Below, one piece after another: positions 17,147 through 26,513 of a DNA stretch of 64,000 nt. The translations under genes were made by a program, and so were the position numbers. A model generated the notes under the pieces. It worked only from the letters and a program-made list of their open reading frames with translations. It was not told the DNA's origin and did not search any database. How positions within the stretch are numbered: position 1 is the first letter of the stretch; the number at the start of each line of letters is the position of its first letter. The stretch is from Hymenobacter glacialis (GTDB lineage Bacteria > Bacteroidota > Bacteroidia > Cytophagales > Hymenobacteraceae), in contig NZ_MDZC01000133.1 in NCBI RefSeq assembly GCF_001816165.1, positions 1 to 64,000 on the forward strand, read 5' to 3'.

Positions 17147-17644
17147 ATGAATACCTTAGAAAAACTCGGTGCTTTTAATGTGTGGGCCAATACCACCGTG
17201 CTCAAGCGACTCGACGAAGTGGCCGCTACCGGCCAGGAAATTCCGCCTGTGGCGATGCGCCTCTTCAGCCACGTGCTCAACGCCCAGGCCATCTGGATTT
17301 CGCGCATTGGCGGCACGGCCAGCCCCGTGAAGGTGTGGCAGGAACACGGCCTCGCCGCCTGCCACCAGCTGCATGCCCAAACCTCGGAGCCCCTGCACCA
17401 GCTTATGGTGAATGCTGACGAGACCGAGCTGCAGCGCCTTATTTCCTACACCAACTCCCTGGGCGACAGCTACGAAAGCCAGGTGCACGACATCCTGACC
17501 CACGCCGTGGTGCACGCCAGCTACCACCGCGCCCAGGTGGCTACCCGCCTGCGCGACCACGGCCTGGAGCCCGTCAATTCGGACTTCATCACCTACTGCC
17601 GTGAATTGTCGGCGGCAGCCCGGCGGGCAGTGCCCAGCTTGTAA
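17147..17644 (+). CDS. DinB-family protein, second paralogue
   Basis: The 165-residue protein is a DinB-like four-helix bundle with metal-binding candidates His42 (FSHVLNAQ), His123 and His127 (HAVVHASYHRAQV). It is only distantly similar to the DinB protein at 1030. The start follows the type D hairpin by 4 bp, so the repeat supplies the untranslated leader. The substrate is unknown. Confidence 0.82.
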   Translation: MNTLEKLGAFNVWANTTVLKRLDEVAATGQEIPPVAMRLFSHVLNAQAIWISRIGGTASPVKVWQEHGLAACHQLHAQTSEPLHQLMVNADETELQRLISYTNSLGDSYESQVHDILTHAVVHASYHRAQVATRLRDHGLEPVNSDFITYCRELSAAARRAVPSL

Positions 17645-17729
17645 GCAACCCGGCCCGCATGAACGCATGAAAACTCTTTTGGCCTGAAGAGGGTTTTCGG
17701 CTGCTTCCTCTCATTGAAGATTTTATCTT

Positions 17730-18350
17730 ATGTCAGAATCAATTGCTGCTGTGCCGGTACTTACTGCCGAGCGCCTCGACAACGCCTATACTTACGCCAG
17801 CTACCGCCAGCTCATCAACCAGCTGATGGCCGAGAACCGCACCACTGGCCCCAACCAGGACGAGCATCTTGTTCAGTACGCTCGCCTCAACATCCAGCGC
17901 ATGCAGCGCCTGGACAAGACCGTGCAGCTCCTGCCCGAACTCAAAGAGGCCCTGGCCCAAAACGCACAACGCTACGTGTGGCTCATCATTACCGAAGGCT
18001 GGTGCGGCGATGCGGCCCAGGTGGTGCCGGTGCTCGAAGCAGCGGCGCAAGCCAGCAACGGCACCATCGCGACCCGCTATGTGCTGCGCGACGAAAACCT
18101 CGACCTCATGGACCGCTACCTGACCAACGGCGGCCGCTCCATCCCGAAGCTCGTGGTGCTTCACGCCGACACCCTCACCGAAGCCGCTACCTGGGGCCCC
18201 CGCCCCGAAGCTGCCATAGACCTGTTCAAGCGCCTCAAGCAGGAAGGCGTGTCGTACGAGGACTTCGCCACCCAGCTCCATGGCTGGTATTCCAAAGACC
18301 GCACCCTGAGCACCCAGCGCGAACTGCTGGCGCTGCTTCAGCAACTGTAG
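17730..18350 (+). CDS. Thioredoxin-fold protein with WCGD active-site variant
   Basis: The 206-residue cytoplasmic protein of the thioredoxin-like superfamily has about 75 helical residues before the fold. The active-site position reads EGWCGDAAQ, so only the first cysteine of a CxxC is kept, and the cis-proline is in GGRSIPKLVVL. It therefore cannot make the usual intramolecular disulfide and may act as a monothiol or peroxidase-like protein. This variant is common in Bacteroidota. A strong terminator follows. Confidence 0.8.
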   Translation: MSESIAAVPVLTAERLDNAYTYASYRQLINQLMAENRTTGPNQDEHLVQYARLNIQRMQRLDKTVQLLPELKEALAQNAQRYVWLIITEGWCGDAAQVVPVLEAAAQASNGTIATRYVLRDENLDLMDRYLTNGGRSIPKLVVLHADTLTEAATWGPRPEAAIDLFKRLKQEGVSYEDFATQLHGWYSKDRTLSTQRELLALLQQL

Positions 18351-18367
18351 TCGCCACATCGTGCATG

Positions 18368-18404
18368 AAAAAGGCCCAACCTCCTGCGAGGTTGGGCCTT
18401 TTTT
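18368..18404. terminator. Bidirectional terminator
   Basis: The 16-bp stem AAAAAGGCCCAACCTC / GAGGTTGGGCCTTTTT has a 4-base loop and lies between the convergent thioredoxin-like and DUF4382 genes. Confidence 0.9.
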
Positions 18405-18422
18405 GTGTTCCAACTTGGCCGA

Positions 18423-19268
18423 TTAGTTCTGCGAAGTTGTGCCGAGGTCGGTCACGTTGTCGTTGGTTACTACCACACCGGTGCGCACGTTGTTGCGGTA
18501 CGCGGGCAGGGTAGTAGGTGCTGTGGTGCTGGGGAAAAATTCCACGCGGTAGGTGCCAGCGGCTAGGCCGTTGATCTGGTAGGCGCCCGAAGCGTCAGCC
18601 GAAGTGCTTACCGTATCGGGGCCGAGCACGGTGGAGCGGATGGCCAGAATCTGGGGCAGGGCTGCAGCCGGGCTCACGGTGCCGCGAATGCCAGCGCGCA
18701 GGTCCTGGGCCACCACCCGAATAACGGGCTTCAGCAAGTAACGCTCTTTTTTGTCGTCGCCGGACTTCCAATTGCCGCGCTCTTTAATGGACTTGGCCAC
18801 GTCGAAATCGAGCAGCAGCTGGAACGTCTCGCGCTCGCGCAGGGAGGCTTTGTCCAGCTTTAGTTTGACGCCCGACGACTGCCCGCTGGGGGTTTTGAGG
18901 TCGTACCGCTGGCCATCGCGGCCAATAACGTAGCTATTCGGTCCCAACAGGAGGCGAACTTCATCCAGGTCGCCAGGAGCAAAGTCCTCGCTCACGAGTA
19001 GGGCCGACTTGCCGTTCACGTAGTCCAACACGTTGATGGCCTGCGGCGTGAAGGTGAGGAGGCGGAGCTTTTCCGCGTCTTTCTCTTTTTTCAGGTGCAC
19101 CTCAATCTGGCGCACGTCGAGCACCACGCTACGGAAGTCGCCGGGAGCGTCCATCAGCCGCACTTCGAGCTTCGACGACTCAGCTCCGTTCGAATCGGAC
19201 TCTTTAGAGCAGCTGGCCAGCCCCAGCAGGGCGAAGCAGGCAAATGGGAATAAACGATTAAAGGACAT
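18423..19268 (-). CDS. DUF4382 lipoprotein with carboxypeptidase-regulatory-like domain
   Basis: The 281-residue protein has a lipobox (LLGLASC). The DUF4382 domain covers about residues 33-190 (LEVRLMDAPGDFRSVVLDVRQIEVHL ... in part, with TPQAINVLDYVNG). A short beta-sandwich follows (GIRGTVSPAAALPQILA ... GLAAGTYRVEFFPS), like the regulatory domain of carboxypeptidases. DUF4382 proteins are common cell-surface lipoproteins of unknown function in Bacteroidota. Confidence 0.85.
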   Translation of the reverse strand: MSFNRLFPFACFALLGLASCSKESDSNGAESSKLEVRLMDAPGDFRSVVLDVRQIEVHLKKEKDAEKLRLLTFTPQAINVLDYVNGKSALLVSEDFAPGDLDEVRLLLGPNSYVIGRDGQRYDLKTPSGQSSGVKLKLDKASLRERETFQLLLDFDVAKSIKERGNWKSGDDKKERYLLKPVIRVVAQDLRAGIRGTVSPAAALPQILAIRSTVLGPDTVSTSADASGAYQINGLAAGTYRVEFFPSTTAPTTLPAYRNNVRTGVVVTNDNVTDLGTTSQN

Positions 19269-19379
19269 GAGGAAATGATTATGATGAATAACAGGCTGTA
19301 AAACAGTTAGGCTAATGTACGCTCAGCTTCACCAAGCAGTTCAGTGGTGCAGCCTGACTTTCGATGAAACCGTGGGTTT

Positions 19380-22300
19380 TCACGGTTTAGTAGTGTCGGC
19401 AGGCGACGAATCAACCGGCGGTTTGGGGGTGGGCTTTGGTGCGGGCTTGGGTTTGCCAAACAGGCTGTTCAGCCCTTTTCCCACCTGGTTGCGCAAGCGC
19501 GCTTCGGCTTCGAGCTTGGCTTTTTCGGTGGCAATGCGGGCTTTTTCCTCGGCGGTCTGGTCGGCGGCATCAGTCACCACCTGCGTGCTGTCCTGCTTGG
19601 CTTTGTTCTTGGTGGCCAGCCCCATAAGCGCATCGGTGAGCTTGGTTTTCACTACGTTGGTCACAATGGCCTTGCCTTGGTCCTTCACGCTGCCGCTGGT
19701 GAGCTGCACAACGGGGTTGGCCATGGTGCCGCCAATGTTGAGGCCCAGCGTCACGCGCTCGGTGCCTTGAATGTCCTTCACGCCCGTGAGCTGCGTGAGC
19801 TTGCTGTTCAGGGCATTGCCCAGCTTGCCGGTGGGCACGTTGAGGGCCGTGACGTAGGCCAGCGCGCCGCTCAGGCTGTTGGAGCCGCCGAAGGTCATTT
19901 TTACGTCGCCCACGGTCAGATCGAAGGGCTGCACCACCAGGTTGCCGTTCACGATATTGGCCTGAATGGCCTTGTTCACCACCAGCAGGGTTTTCAGCTC
20001 AGGCAGCGTGGTGAGGCTGGCAATTTTGCTCATCACCTCCGACTGGTTGATGGCTGCCTTCACCACGTCAATTACGCCCTTGCCCGTGAGCGTGGCCAGG
20101 TTTGGGAACATGTCGGGGCCCATTTCGCCGCTCAAGCTGAATTTGGTGCCGAAGATGCCCTCGACTTGTCCCGCCAGCGGCACCAGCTTCTTAATGGTAG
20201 TAAAGGCCGAGAAAGCATTCTGAATGTTCAGGTTCTGGATATCCAGCCCAAAGTCGAACGTGGGGTGCGCCAGGTTCTTGCTGCTGTAGCTGCCCGTGGT
20301 GCCAAAGGTGCCGCCCAGCGTGTTAAAGGTCATGTTGCTGAGCCTGGCTGTCTCGTCGCGCACGGTCACGGTGCCCTTGGCATTTGTCAGCTTCAGGTTG
20401 TCGTAGGTCACGTTGTCCACCTTGCTGTTCAGCACGAGGTCGAAGTACTTGGGAATCTGAAGCACGCCTTCGGCTTTGGATGGGGCTTTGCCGCCGGTGG
20501 CGGTGGGCTTGGCGCTCACCTCGTCCACCATCCACTCGTTCACGTTGAAGTTGCGCGAGTTCACGTCCATGTTGCCTTTCAGCGACTGGCCCGGCGTGAA
20601 GAGGTAGCCCAGGTAGTTGCTCACCGTGCCCGAAGCCGAAAAATCGGAGCTGCCAGCCGTGCCGTTCAGGCTCTGCACCACAATCTGGTTGTTGTTGAAG
20701 GTGGCTGTGCCGGTGCTGATTTTTACACCCTGCGGCAGGTCCTTGCTCTTGTAAGTCACGTTGGTGGCCTTCACGGTGCCACTGGCCACCACGTTCTGAT
20801 AGCGGCCGGCGTCCACGTCGGCCATGTTGCCCTTGGCGGCAATGTTGCCGGCCACGCGGCCCGTCACGGTCATGCCCTCCAGCGGGAAAATTTTGGTGAT
20901 TTTGGTCAGGTCCACCGTGCCGCGCACGTTGGCATCAAACACCGGCTTGTCGATGTTGTGGGCCGTGAGGCGGCCTTCCAGCGGCTCGCCCTCCAACACC
21001 ATCCGGAACTGCGGCAGGTTAATCTGCGTGTCGTTCACCTGGCCCGTGGTGTTCACCACCGTGCCGCTCAGGTTGATGTTCTCGATGGGCGCCGGAAACT
21101 GGGCCGATTTCACGAAGCCGTTGGTGAGGCGAATGGCCGCGTTCACCACCGGCATCCGGGTTTTGGAATAGATGCCCTTGGCCGTGCCGTCCACAAACAG
21201 CTGCCCGCGCATGGCCAGGTCTTTCACCGGATACACTTTCAGGGCCTCGGCCAGGTTCACGTTGGCTTTCACGCGGCCATCTACACGCATCGGCGCCAGC
21301 CCGTCAATGGTCACGTTGCCGTCCACGGGGTTGGGCCCCAGGTCGAGATGAAACTGCGGAATACTCACCTTCACGTTGTTGGTGAAGCCCGAGGGGTTAT
21401 CGACCTTCATTTTAAGGTTGATGTTTTTGGCGGCCTGCGGCAAATCCGGGTACTTGAACTGGCCGTTGGTCACTACCAGGTTCACGCCGTAGCCGGGCAT
21501 CACCAAGTCGTTTTGCGTGCCTTTGTAGTAGCCATCAAAAGCCACCGCCCCGCTGGTCTTAATGTCCTTAAATTTATCGGTGTATGCCCCCGGCACCAAA
21601 CTCAGCAAGGTCTTAAAATCTGTTTCGAGCGCCTTAAACGTCAGGTCGTAAGTAATATCCTTCTCATTAGGAAGCCCAATGGCGCCCGCAAAGCTGAAGG
21701 GAAAGTCGTTGAGCTTTACCTTGTTGTCCTTGAAGGTGTAAATGCTTTTGGTCAGGTCCATTTCCATCGTCACATCGGCGTCGAGCTGCTTGTTGCTCAC
21801 GTACGCCACGCCGTCGTAGGTCATGTCGAGGTCGGTGGCGGTGGTTTGCGAAACCATATCGAACACGTTGCTGGCAAAGTCGCCGCTGCCGCGGTGGTTC
21901 ACGCCAGCGGCCTGCATGGAGAAGGGCAGGGTCAGGTCTTCGTAGCGCAGGCGGCCGTCGGTCATCTTCCAGCTCTTAATGGCGAGGTGCACCTGGCTGG
22001 TGTCTTGCCCTTTGGCAGCGGCTGCCGAATCCGAAATCAGGACGTCCCAGTTGGCCAGGCCGCTTTTCAGCACCCGCAGGCTCAGGTTGGGCTGTTCCAG
22101 CTCAATGGTTTTAATGTCTATGCGGCCGCCGCGCACCACGCTCATAATGTCGAGGCCCACGCGCAGGTTGGGCAGGTAGGCCAGCGTGTCGCGGCGGAAC
22201 GAATCGAGGCCAATCACGCGCAGCTCGCGGATGTTCACCGTCATGTCGGGAAAGGAGCGGAGCAGGCTCACGTCGATGTTGGCGGGGTCGTACTGCACCG

Positions 22301-22433
22301 TGGCCCGCACGCGCTGGGCAATCTGCTCGTCGGCCAGGGCCCGCAGCTTGTCCTTAAAGAGCACCGGCGCCAAGGCCAGGGCCGCTACCAGCACCACCAA
22401 AAAAACACCGAAACCCAACAAAAATTTCCGCAT
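19380..22433 (-). CDS. AsmA-family inner-membrane protein
   Basis: The protein has 1017 residues. One N-terminal membrane helix (about residues 4-25) is followed by a long periplasmic region with the AsmA start (YDPANIDVSLLRSFPDMTVN) and repeated beta strands through to an AsmA-type C-terminal domain (about 730-930). The last 90 residues are charged and Pro-rich (KPAPKPTPKPP). AsmA-like proteins bridge the envelope and are thought to move phospholipids to the outer membrane through a beta groove. A -7 element lies at 22457-22464. The plus-strand reading of the same DNA is a shadow. Confidence 0.88.
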   Translation of the reverse strand: MRKFLLGFGVFLVVLVAALALAPVLFKDKLRALADEQIAQRVRATVQYDPANIDVSLLRSFPDMTVNIRELRVIGLDSFRRDTLAYLPNLRVGLDIMSVVRGGRIDIKTIELEQPNLSLRVLKSGLANWDVLISDSAAAAKGQDTSQVHLAIKSWKMTDGRLRYEDLTLPFSMQAAGVNHRGSGDFASNVFDMVSQTTATDLDMTYDGVAYVSNKQLDADVTMEMDLTKSIYTFKDNKVKLNDFPFSFAGAIGLPNEKDITYDLTFKALETDFKTLLSLVPGAYTDKFKDIKTSGAVAFDGYYKGTQNDLVMPGYGVNLVVTNGQFKYPDLPQAAKNINLKMKVDNPSGFTNNVKVSIPQFHLDLGPNPVDGNVTIDGLAPMRVDGRVKANVNLAEALKVYPVKDLAMRGQLFVDGTAKGIYSKTRMPVVNAAIRLTNGFVKSAQFPAPIENINLSGTVVNTTGQVNDTQINLPQFRMVLEGEPLEGRLTAHNIDKPVFDANVRGTVDLTKITKIFPLEGMTVTGRVAGNIAAKGNMADVDAGRYQNVVASGTVKATNVTYKSKDLPQGVKISTGTATFNNNQIVVQSLNGTAGSSDFSASGTVSNYLGYLFTPGQSLKGNMDVNSRNFNVNEWMVDEVSAKPTATGGKAPSKAEGVLQIPKYFDLVLNSKVDNVTYDNLKLTNAKGTVTVRDETARLSNMTFNTLGGTFGTTGSYSSKNLAHPTFDFGLDIQNLNIQNAFSAFTTIKKLVPLAGQVEGIFGTKFSLSGEMGPDMFPNLATLTGKGVIDVVKAAINQSEVMSKIASLTTLPELKTLLVVNKAIQANIVNGNLVVQPFDLTVGDVKMTFGGSNSLSGALAYVTALNVPTGKLGNALNSKLTQLTGVKDIQGTERVTLGLNIGGTMANPVVQLTSGSVKDQGKAIVTNVVKTKLTDALMGLATKNKAKQDSTQVVTDAADQTAEEKARIATEKAKLEAEARLRNQVGKGLNSLFGKPKPAPKPTPKPPVDSSPADTTKP

Positions 22434-22456
22434 AGCAGGATATAATTAGTTACTGG

Positions 22457-22464
22457 CAAAGGTA
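22457..22464 (-). promoter_or_regulatory. -7 promoter element of the AsmA gene
   Basis: The minus strand reads TACCTTTG, an exact consensus match, 23 bases upstream of the start codon. Confidence 0.6.
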
Positions 22465-22916
22465 TAGTCGTTACCCGCCGCATTTTTCCAGGCACCACGG
22501 CCAAAACCGCGCCTTACTTTGACTACAACCCCAAACGCGGCGCCACAATTTCCCTATGGACCCGGTCTTTTCACCTTGTGCGTCCGTTGGCAGCATTATG
22601 GCGAGGCATTCACGCAGTGCTTTCTTTTTGGAGAGTGCTATTCACAAGTCATCTGTAGCAGGTCGTATCGGCTTTACCCTTACTATAAATCAATTTTCAA
22701 CGCTGGATTAATTATAAATTATTGAAGAATTATTACAAACCCGATTAATCAGTATATTTGACCCCTGCTCAAGTAAATCCGGCTTTCATTCCCCGGTCTG
22801 CTTTGTTTGGCGCGATACAATGGCAACCCTCAGCAATGCGGACTTTTTGCCAGGGTTGCGATGCCCCTGCCAGCCACCTCCCAGTGCCGTCCTATTTACT
22901 TTTTACGCCGATTAGT
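22465..22916. other. Intergenic leader region between the AsmA and OmpA-domain genes
   Basis: No gene is seen. It contains an AT-rich stretch around 22675-22760, a plus-strand promoter element, and a hairpin in the untranslated leader (GCAACCCT at 22823-22830 with AGGGTTGC at 22852-22859). The leader of the OmpA-domain gene would be about 150 bases long, unusual among genes here. Confidence 0.5.
22753..22760 (+). promoter_or_regulatory. -7 promoter element upstream of the OmpA-domain gene
   Basis: TATATTTG is an exact TAnnTTTG match at the end of an AT-rich stretch, about 157 bases before the start codon. Confidence 0.55.
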
Positions 22917-24044
22917 ATGAAGCACTTTTTACACCTGCTGCTAGTTGCCTGGCTGCTGGGCGCATCGGGGGCCGCCCGGGCCCAGAACCTCGCCATGAGC
23001 CTTATGGGCCGTGTGCAGAGCGACGACCGCAAGCCCCTGCCCGGCGCAGCCATTACCGTTATTCACGTTCCGTCGGGGGTACGCCACGCCGTTTCGTGCG
23101 ACGGGGCCGGTCGCTTTGTGGTGCCCAACCTGATGGTGGGCGGCCCCTACCTCATCCGCGTAGGAGAGGGCGGCTACCAGCCCCAGACGGTGGAGAATAT
23201 TTTTCTGAAACCTGGCAAAACCGCCAATTTCACGGTCACCCTGGGCAAGCTTACCGGTAAAAGCCGCAACAATCAAGTGCCTGAAACTGCCTTGGCGCTG
23301 GCCGATGACGCCGTAGCAGGCGGTCCCGTGCTCACTGTCTCCAGTCAGTCCCGGTCGGTTGGGGCAGGACAGTCCGCAGTGCCGTCCGCACGCACGGCCG
23401 CACCAGCGCCGGTTGCGGAGGCACCAGCGTCCGCCGGGCCTGCAGCTAGCCCTGCACCAGCACCCACGGCGCGCTACAGCCGGTACCCCTCCACCCGCCG
23501 CCCCGCTGCCAAAGACCCCATTGTGTCCGGCCACTTCGATGCCAAGAGCGGCAATTACTATTACGAAACCGGCACTCCCACCACCCTGCGACTGCCTTCC
23601 GGCGACGCCATACAAGGAGTGGGCGTCAGCTCCACCGAAAGCAACCTTTACCAATTCCTCTCCAACCCCAAGGTGCAGGTTGATACCGTAGACCTTACCC
23701 GGGGCTGGTACAATTTCGACCGTGTGTTTTTCAACACCGGCAAGGCTACGCTCACCAAAGAATCCATCGAGCAGCTGCGCAATATTGCCACCGTGCTTAA
23801 GGCCTTCCCCAACACCCGCATTAAGCTAGGCGGCTACACCGACAGTACCGGCACCAGCAATGTAAACCGGCAGCTGAGCGATGCCCGCGCCCGCACCGCC
23901 TGGGCCACGCTAGTAGACATGGGCATCAGCCCCAACCGCATGGACGCCCGGGGCTATGGCCCGCGCTACTCCATTGCGCCCAACACCACCGAAGAGGGCC
24001 GCGCCATGAACCGCCGCCTGAGCCTGAAAGTGCTGCAGAAATAA
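22917..24044 (+). CDS. OmpA-domain protein with carboxypeptidase-regulatory domain
   Basis: The 375-residue protein has a signal peptide (MKHFLHLLLVAWLLGASGAA), a carboxypeptidase-regulatory-like domain at about 28-105 (MGRVQSDDRKPLPGAAITV ... FTVTLGKL), an Ala/Pro-rich linker, and an OmpA peptidoglycan-binding domain at about 260-375 (FFNTGKATLTKESIEQLRNI ... GGYTDSTGTSNVNRQLSDAR). The domain pair CRD-OmpA is also present in PorE, the outer-membrane anchor of the type IX system, but the TPR and WD40 parts of PorE are missing. The next gene encodes a PorP/SprF protein, so a role in a similar complex is a reasonable inference. Confidence 0.85.
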   Translation: MKHFLHLLLVAWLLGASGAARAQNLAMSLMGRVQSDDRKPLPGAAITVIHVPSGVRHAVSCDGAGRFVVPNLMVGGPYLIRVGEGGYQPQTVENIFLKPGKTANFTVTLGKLTGKSRNNQVPETALALADDAVAGGPVLTVSSQSRSVGAGQSAVPSARTAAPAPVAEAPASAGPAASPAPAPTARYSRYPSTRRPAAKDPIVSGHFDAKSGNYYYETGTPTTLRLPSGDAIQGVGVSSTESNLYQFLSNPKVQVDTVDLTRGWYNFDRVFFNTGKATLTKESIEQLRNIATVLKAFPNTRIKLGGYTDSTGTSNVNRQLSDARARTAWATLVDMGISPNRMDARGYGPRYSIAPNTTEEGRAMNRRLSLKVLQK

Positions 24045-24086
24045 TGCGTCGGTTGCCCGGGGCGGGCAGTAGCTGAGCGCAGGCCG

Positions 24087-24094
24087 TACCTTTG
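24087..24094 (+). promoter_or_regulatory. -7 promoter element of the PorP/SprF gene
   Basis: TACCTTTG is an exact consensus match, 34 bases before the ATG at 24129. Confidence 0.55.
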
Positions 24095-24128
24095 CGTGGC
24101 CTTTAGCTACACATGCGGCTGCGGCGCC

Positions 24129-25187
24129 ATGCTATCCACTATGCCAGTGCTGTACCCTACGTTGCGTGCCCAAATGCGCCTTGGCCTTGCGGCCTGCTTG
24201 CTGCTGGGCGCCGCAACCGGGGCCCGGGCGCAGGACGTGTTTTTTTCCCAGCCCTTTGCCACGCGGCTGCATACCAACCCGGCGTTTACCGGCCTGTTCG
24301 ACGACTACGGCGTCACGCTCAGCTACCGCAACCAGTTTCCCAGCCTGGCGGGCTCCTTTGTGAGCACCCAACTCGGGGCCGATGTGCGATTGGACACCCC
24401 CGGCCAGCACCACGCCCTGGGCCTGCTTCTCAACCAGGACCGCAGCGGCAGCGTGGGCTACACCCGCTTCGAAGCCGGTGCGCTCTATGCCTACCACACC
24501 CGTCTCACCCAAACCGTAGCCCTGAGCGGGGGCCTGCGGGCCAGCTACGGCCGCCAGCGTGTGGGATATGACAATTTCGTGTTCGGCGACCAGATTCTGG
24601 AAGACGGCAGCGTCGTTGGTCCCAGCGCCGAATCGTTGGATTTCCAGCCCGTCAACTACCTGAGCCTGGGTACCGGGGCCGTGCTCTACACCGAGCAGGC
24701 GTGGCTCAGTGTGGCCGGCCAGCACCTCAACCAGCCCAACCTGGGCTTTCGGCGGCAGGCCCAGCTGCCTGTTTCGCTGAGTATATCCGGTGGCTACAAG
24801 CTCTTTTTGGTGCAGCCATCAACAGGAACTGACGCGCGCGAAGTGAGTTTCACGCCTGTGGGGGCCTATACGCGGCAGGGCGGCTCGCAGCGCACCGAAA
24901 CGGGCGCCTATTTTACGGCTTCGCCCGTCACATTGGGCGCCGTGTATCGCAATATTCTATCCCCTAGCAACGTTGGTTCTCAGCACCTGCTGGCCGTGGT
25001 GGCGGGCATTCAGGCGGGGGGCCTGCGCGTGGGCTACAGCTACGACGTAGGCCTGAGCACCCTGAGCTCCGATTTGGGTGGCGCGCACGAACTCACACTT
25101 GCACTTAGCTCATTTGACCGATTAGAAAATGCCTATCGTCGCCTAAAAAAGCGTGTTTACCCAAAGGCCCCTTGTCCGGCATTCTAA
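24129..25187 (+). CDS. PorP/SprF family type IX secretion outer-membrane protein
   Basis: From the ATG at 24129 the protein has 352 residues; the ATGs at 24141 and 24174 are alternatives, and 24174 gives the most compact signal peptide (MRLGLAACLLLGAATGARAQ). The mature start QDVFFSQPFATRLHTNPAFTG is the PorP/SprF hallmark, followed by SYRNQFPSLAGSF and beta strands of a barrel. These proteins help bring or anchor partners such as SprB and PorE at the outer membrane in gliding and type IX secretion. The gene sits between an OmpA-domain gene and gldJ. Confidence 0.88.
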   Translation: MLSTMPVLYPTLRAQMRLGLAACLLLGAATGARAQDVFFSQPFATRLHTNPAFTGLFDDYGVTLSYRNQFPSLAGSFVSTQLGADVRLDTPGQHHALGLLLNQDRSGSVGYTRFEAGALYAYHTRLTQTVALSGGLRASYGRQRVGYDNFVFGDQILEDGSVVGPSAESLDFQPVNYLSLGTGAVLYTEQAWLSVAGQHLNQPNLGFRRQAQLPVSLSISGGYKLFLVQPSTGTDAREVSFTPVGAYTRQGGSQRTETGAYFTASPVTLGAVYRNILSPSNVGSQHLLAVVAGIQAGGLRVGYSYDVGLSTLSSDLGGAHELTLALSSFDRLENAYRRLKKRVYPKAPCPAF

Positions 25188-25246
25188 TTTTTTGTACTAT
25201 TGTGTCCTAATTGCCCTAGATAACCCCTCAGCCCTCATACTCATTT

Positions 25247-25254
25247 TAACTTTG
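25247..25254 (+). promoter_or_regulatory. -7 promoter element of gldJ
   Basis: TAACTTTG ends only 2 bases before the gldJ ATG. If used, transcription would start at or next to the start codon and the mRNA would be leaderless. Confidence 0.55.
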
Positions 25255-25256
25255 TT

Positions 25257-26513
25257 ATGAAATTAACTAATTATCTATGCTTGGCCGCGGTGGGCCTCGT
25301 GACCTTGGCCGGCTGCGGCAAAGGCGGACCGCCCACTGCCCAAAAGCCAGGTAAATATTCTTCTACTACGGGCATTGAATACAATACCGAGAAGGGAATG
25401 GCCGTCGCCAACTTCAAGTCCGTACCTGAGGGTCCGGGCCTTATCTTCATCGAAGGCGGCCGCACAGTCCTCGGCTCGCAGTCGGAAGACGTATCCATGA
25501 CGCACGACAACATCGAGCGCACGGTGACCATCGCCTCGTTCTACATGGACGAAGCCGAAGTAGCCAACATTCACTGGCTGGAATACTTGCACTTTATCCG
25601 CACCGACTCGGTGCAGGAATTTTATGAGTCTGCCCTGCCCGACACCACCGTGTGGGCCCGCGACCTTTCCTTCAACGACCCCTACGTAACCTACTACCTG
25701 CGCTACCCCGGCTTCCGCTACTTCCCCGTGGTGGGCGTGAGCTGGCTGCAGGCCGACGACTACTGCACCTGGCGCACCGCGCAGGTGAACCAGCGCTTGG
25801 CTAGCGGCGGCAGCAGCAAGTCGGGAGGCAAAAAAGGTTTATTCGGCCGCAAAAAAAACAAGGCTGCTGATGGCGCCGAAGGCACGGCTAACGCCGGCGA
25901 TGGCAGACCAGCTGCTTCTATCGAAAATGGCAACACCCTGCCCAACTACCGCCTCCCCACCGAGGCTGAATGGGAATACGCTGCTCAGGCCCTCGTGGGC
26001 ACGCAGGAAACGGGCAACGAAAACCAGGAAGAGAAGCGCATCTACCCCTGGGATGGTAAGTCGACCCGTAACGCCTACGGCAAAAAGCAGGGCCAGTTCC
26101 TAGCTAACTTCAAGCGGGGCCGCGGCGACTACGCCGGCATCGCCGGTAGCCTCAACGATGGCGCCATGATTACGGAGTACATCTACTCGTACCCCCCCAA
26201 CGACTACGGCCTCTACAACATGGCCGGCAACGTGAACGAGTGGGTGCAGGACGTGTACCGCCCCCTCTCGTACCAGGATGTGGAAGACCTGAACCCTTTC
26301 CGTCGCAACGGCGTGGCTGACCCCGCCGACAAGTACGACAAGAAAGGCTACCAGTCGCTGATTGACGACCACGTGCGTGTGTACAAAGGCGGCTCGTGGC
26401 GCGATGTGGCCTACTGGCTCTCGCCCGGTACCCGTCGCTTCATGGACGAGGATTCGGCCACGGCTACCATCGGTTTCCGTTGCGCCATGATTAACGCCGG
26501 CAGCAACAAGTAA
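25257..26513 (+). CDS. gldJ: Gliding motility lipoprotein GldJ
   Basis: The 418-residue lipoprotein (lipobox VTLAGC) has a formylglycine-generating-enzyme-like (SUMF1) domain across most of its length. Visible pieces are PGLIFIEGGRTVLGS, IASFYMDEAEVANIHWLEYL, FPVVGVSWLQADDYCTWR, YRLPTEAEWEYAAQ, YNMAGNVNEWVQD and a C-terminal YKGGSWRD ... GFRCAMI. The DEAEVANIHWLEYL and ALPDT segments fit GldJ better than its paralogue GldK. GldJ is essential for gliding and type IX secretion in Flavobacterium and stabilises GldK. Residues around 185-225 are a Gly/Lys-rich insertion. The gene follows the PorP/SprF gene by 69 bp. Confidence 0.9.
   Translation: MKLTNYLCLAAVGLVTLAGCGKGGPPTAQKPGKYSSTTGIEYNTEKGMAVANFKSVPEGPGLIFIEGGRTVLGSQSEDVSMTHDNIERTVTIASFYMDEAEVANIHWLEYLHFIRTDSVQEFYESALPDTTVWARDLSFNDPYVTYYLRYPGFRYFPVVGVSWLQADDYCTWRTAQVNQRLASGGSSKSGGKKGLFGRKKNKAADGAEGTANAGDGRPAASIENGNTLPNYRLPTEAEWEYAAQALVGTQETGNENQEEKRIYPWDGKSTRNAYGKKQGQFLANFKRGRGDYAGIAGSLNDGAMITEYIYSYPPNDYGLYNMAGNVNEWVQDVYRPLSYQDVEDLNPFRRNGVADPADKYDKKGYQSLIDDHVRVYKGGSWRDVAYWLSPGTRRFMDEDSATATIGFRCAMINAGSNK

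Noticed and set aside
17670..17697. Weak hairpin AAAACTCTT / AAGAGGGTTTT after the second DinB gene
   Set aside because: The stem is bulged and the T-run is short; not strong enough to call as a terminator.
19677..22445. A 922-codon plus-strand frame
   Set aside because: It is the complement of the AsmA gene, and its His/Val/Gly-rich translation is typical of a shadow frame in GC-rich DNA.
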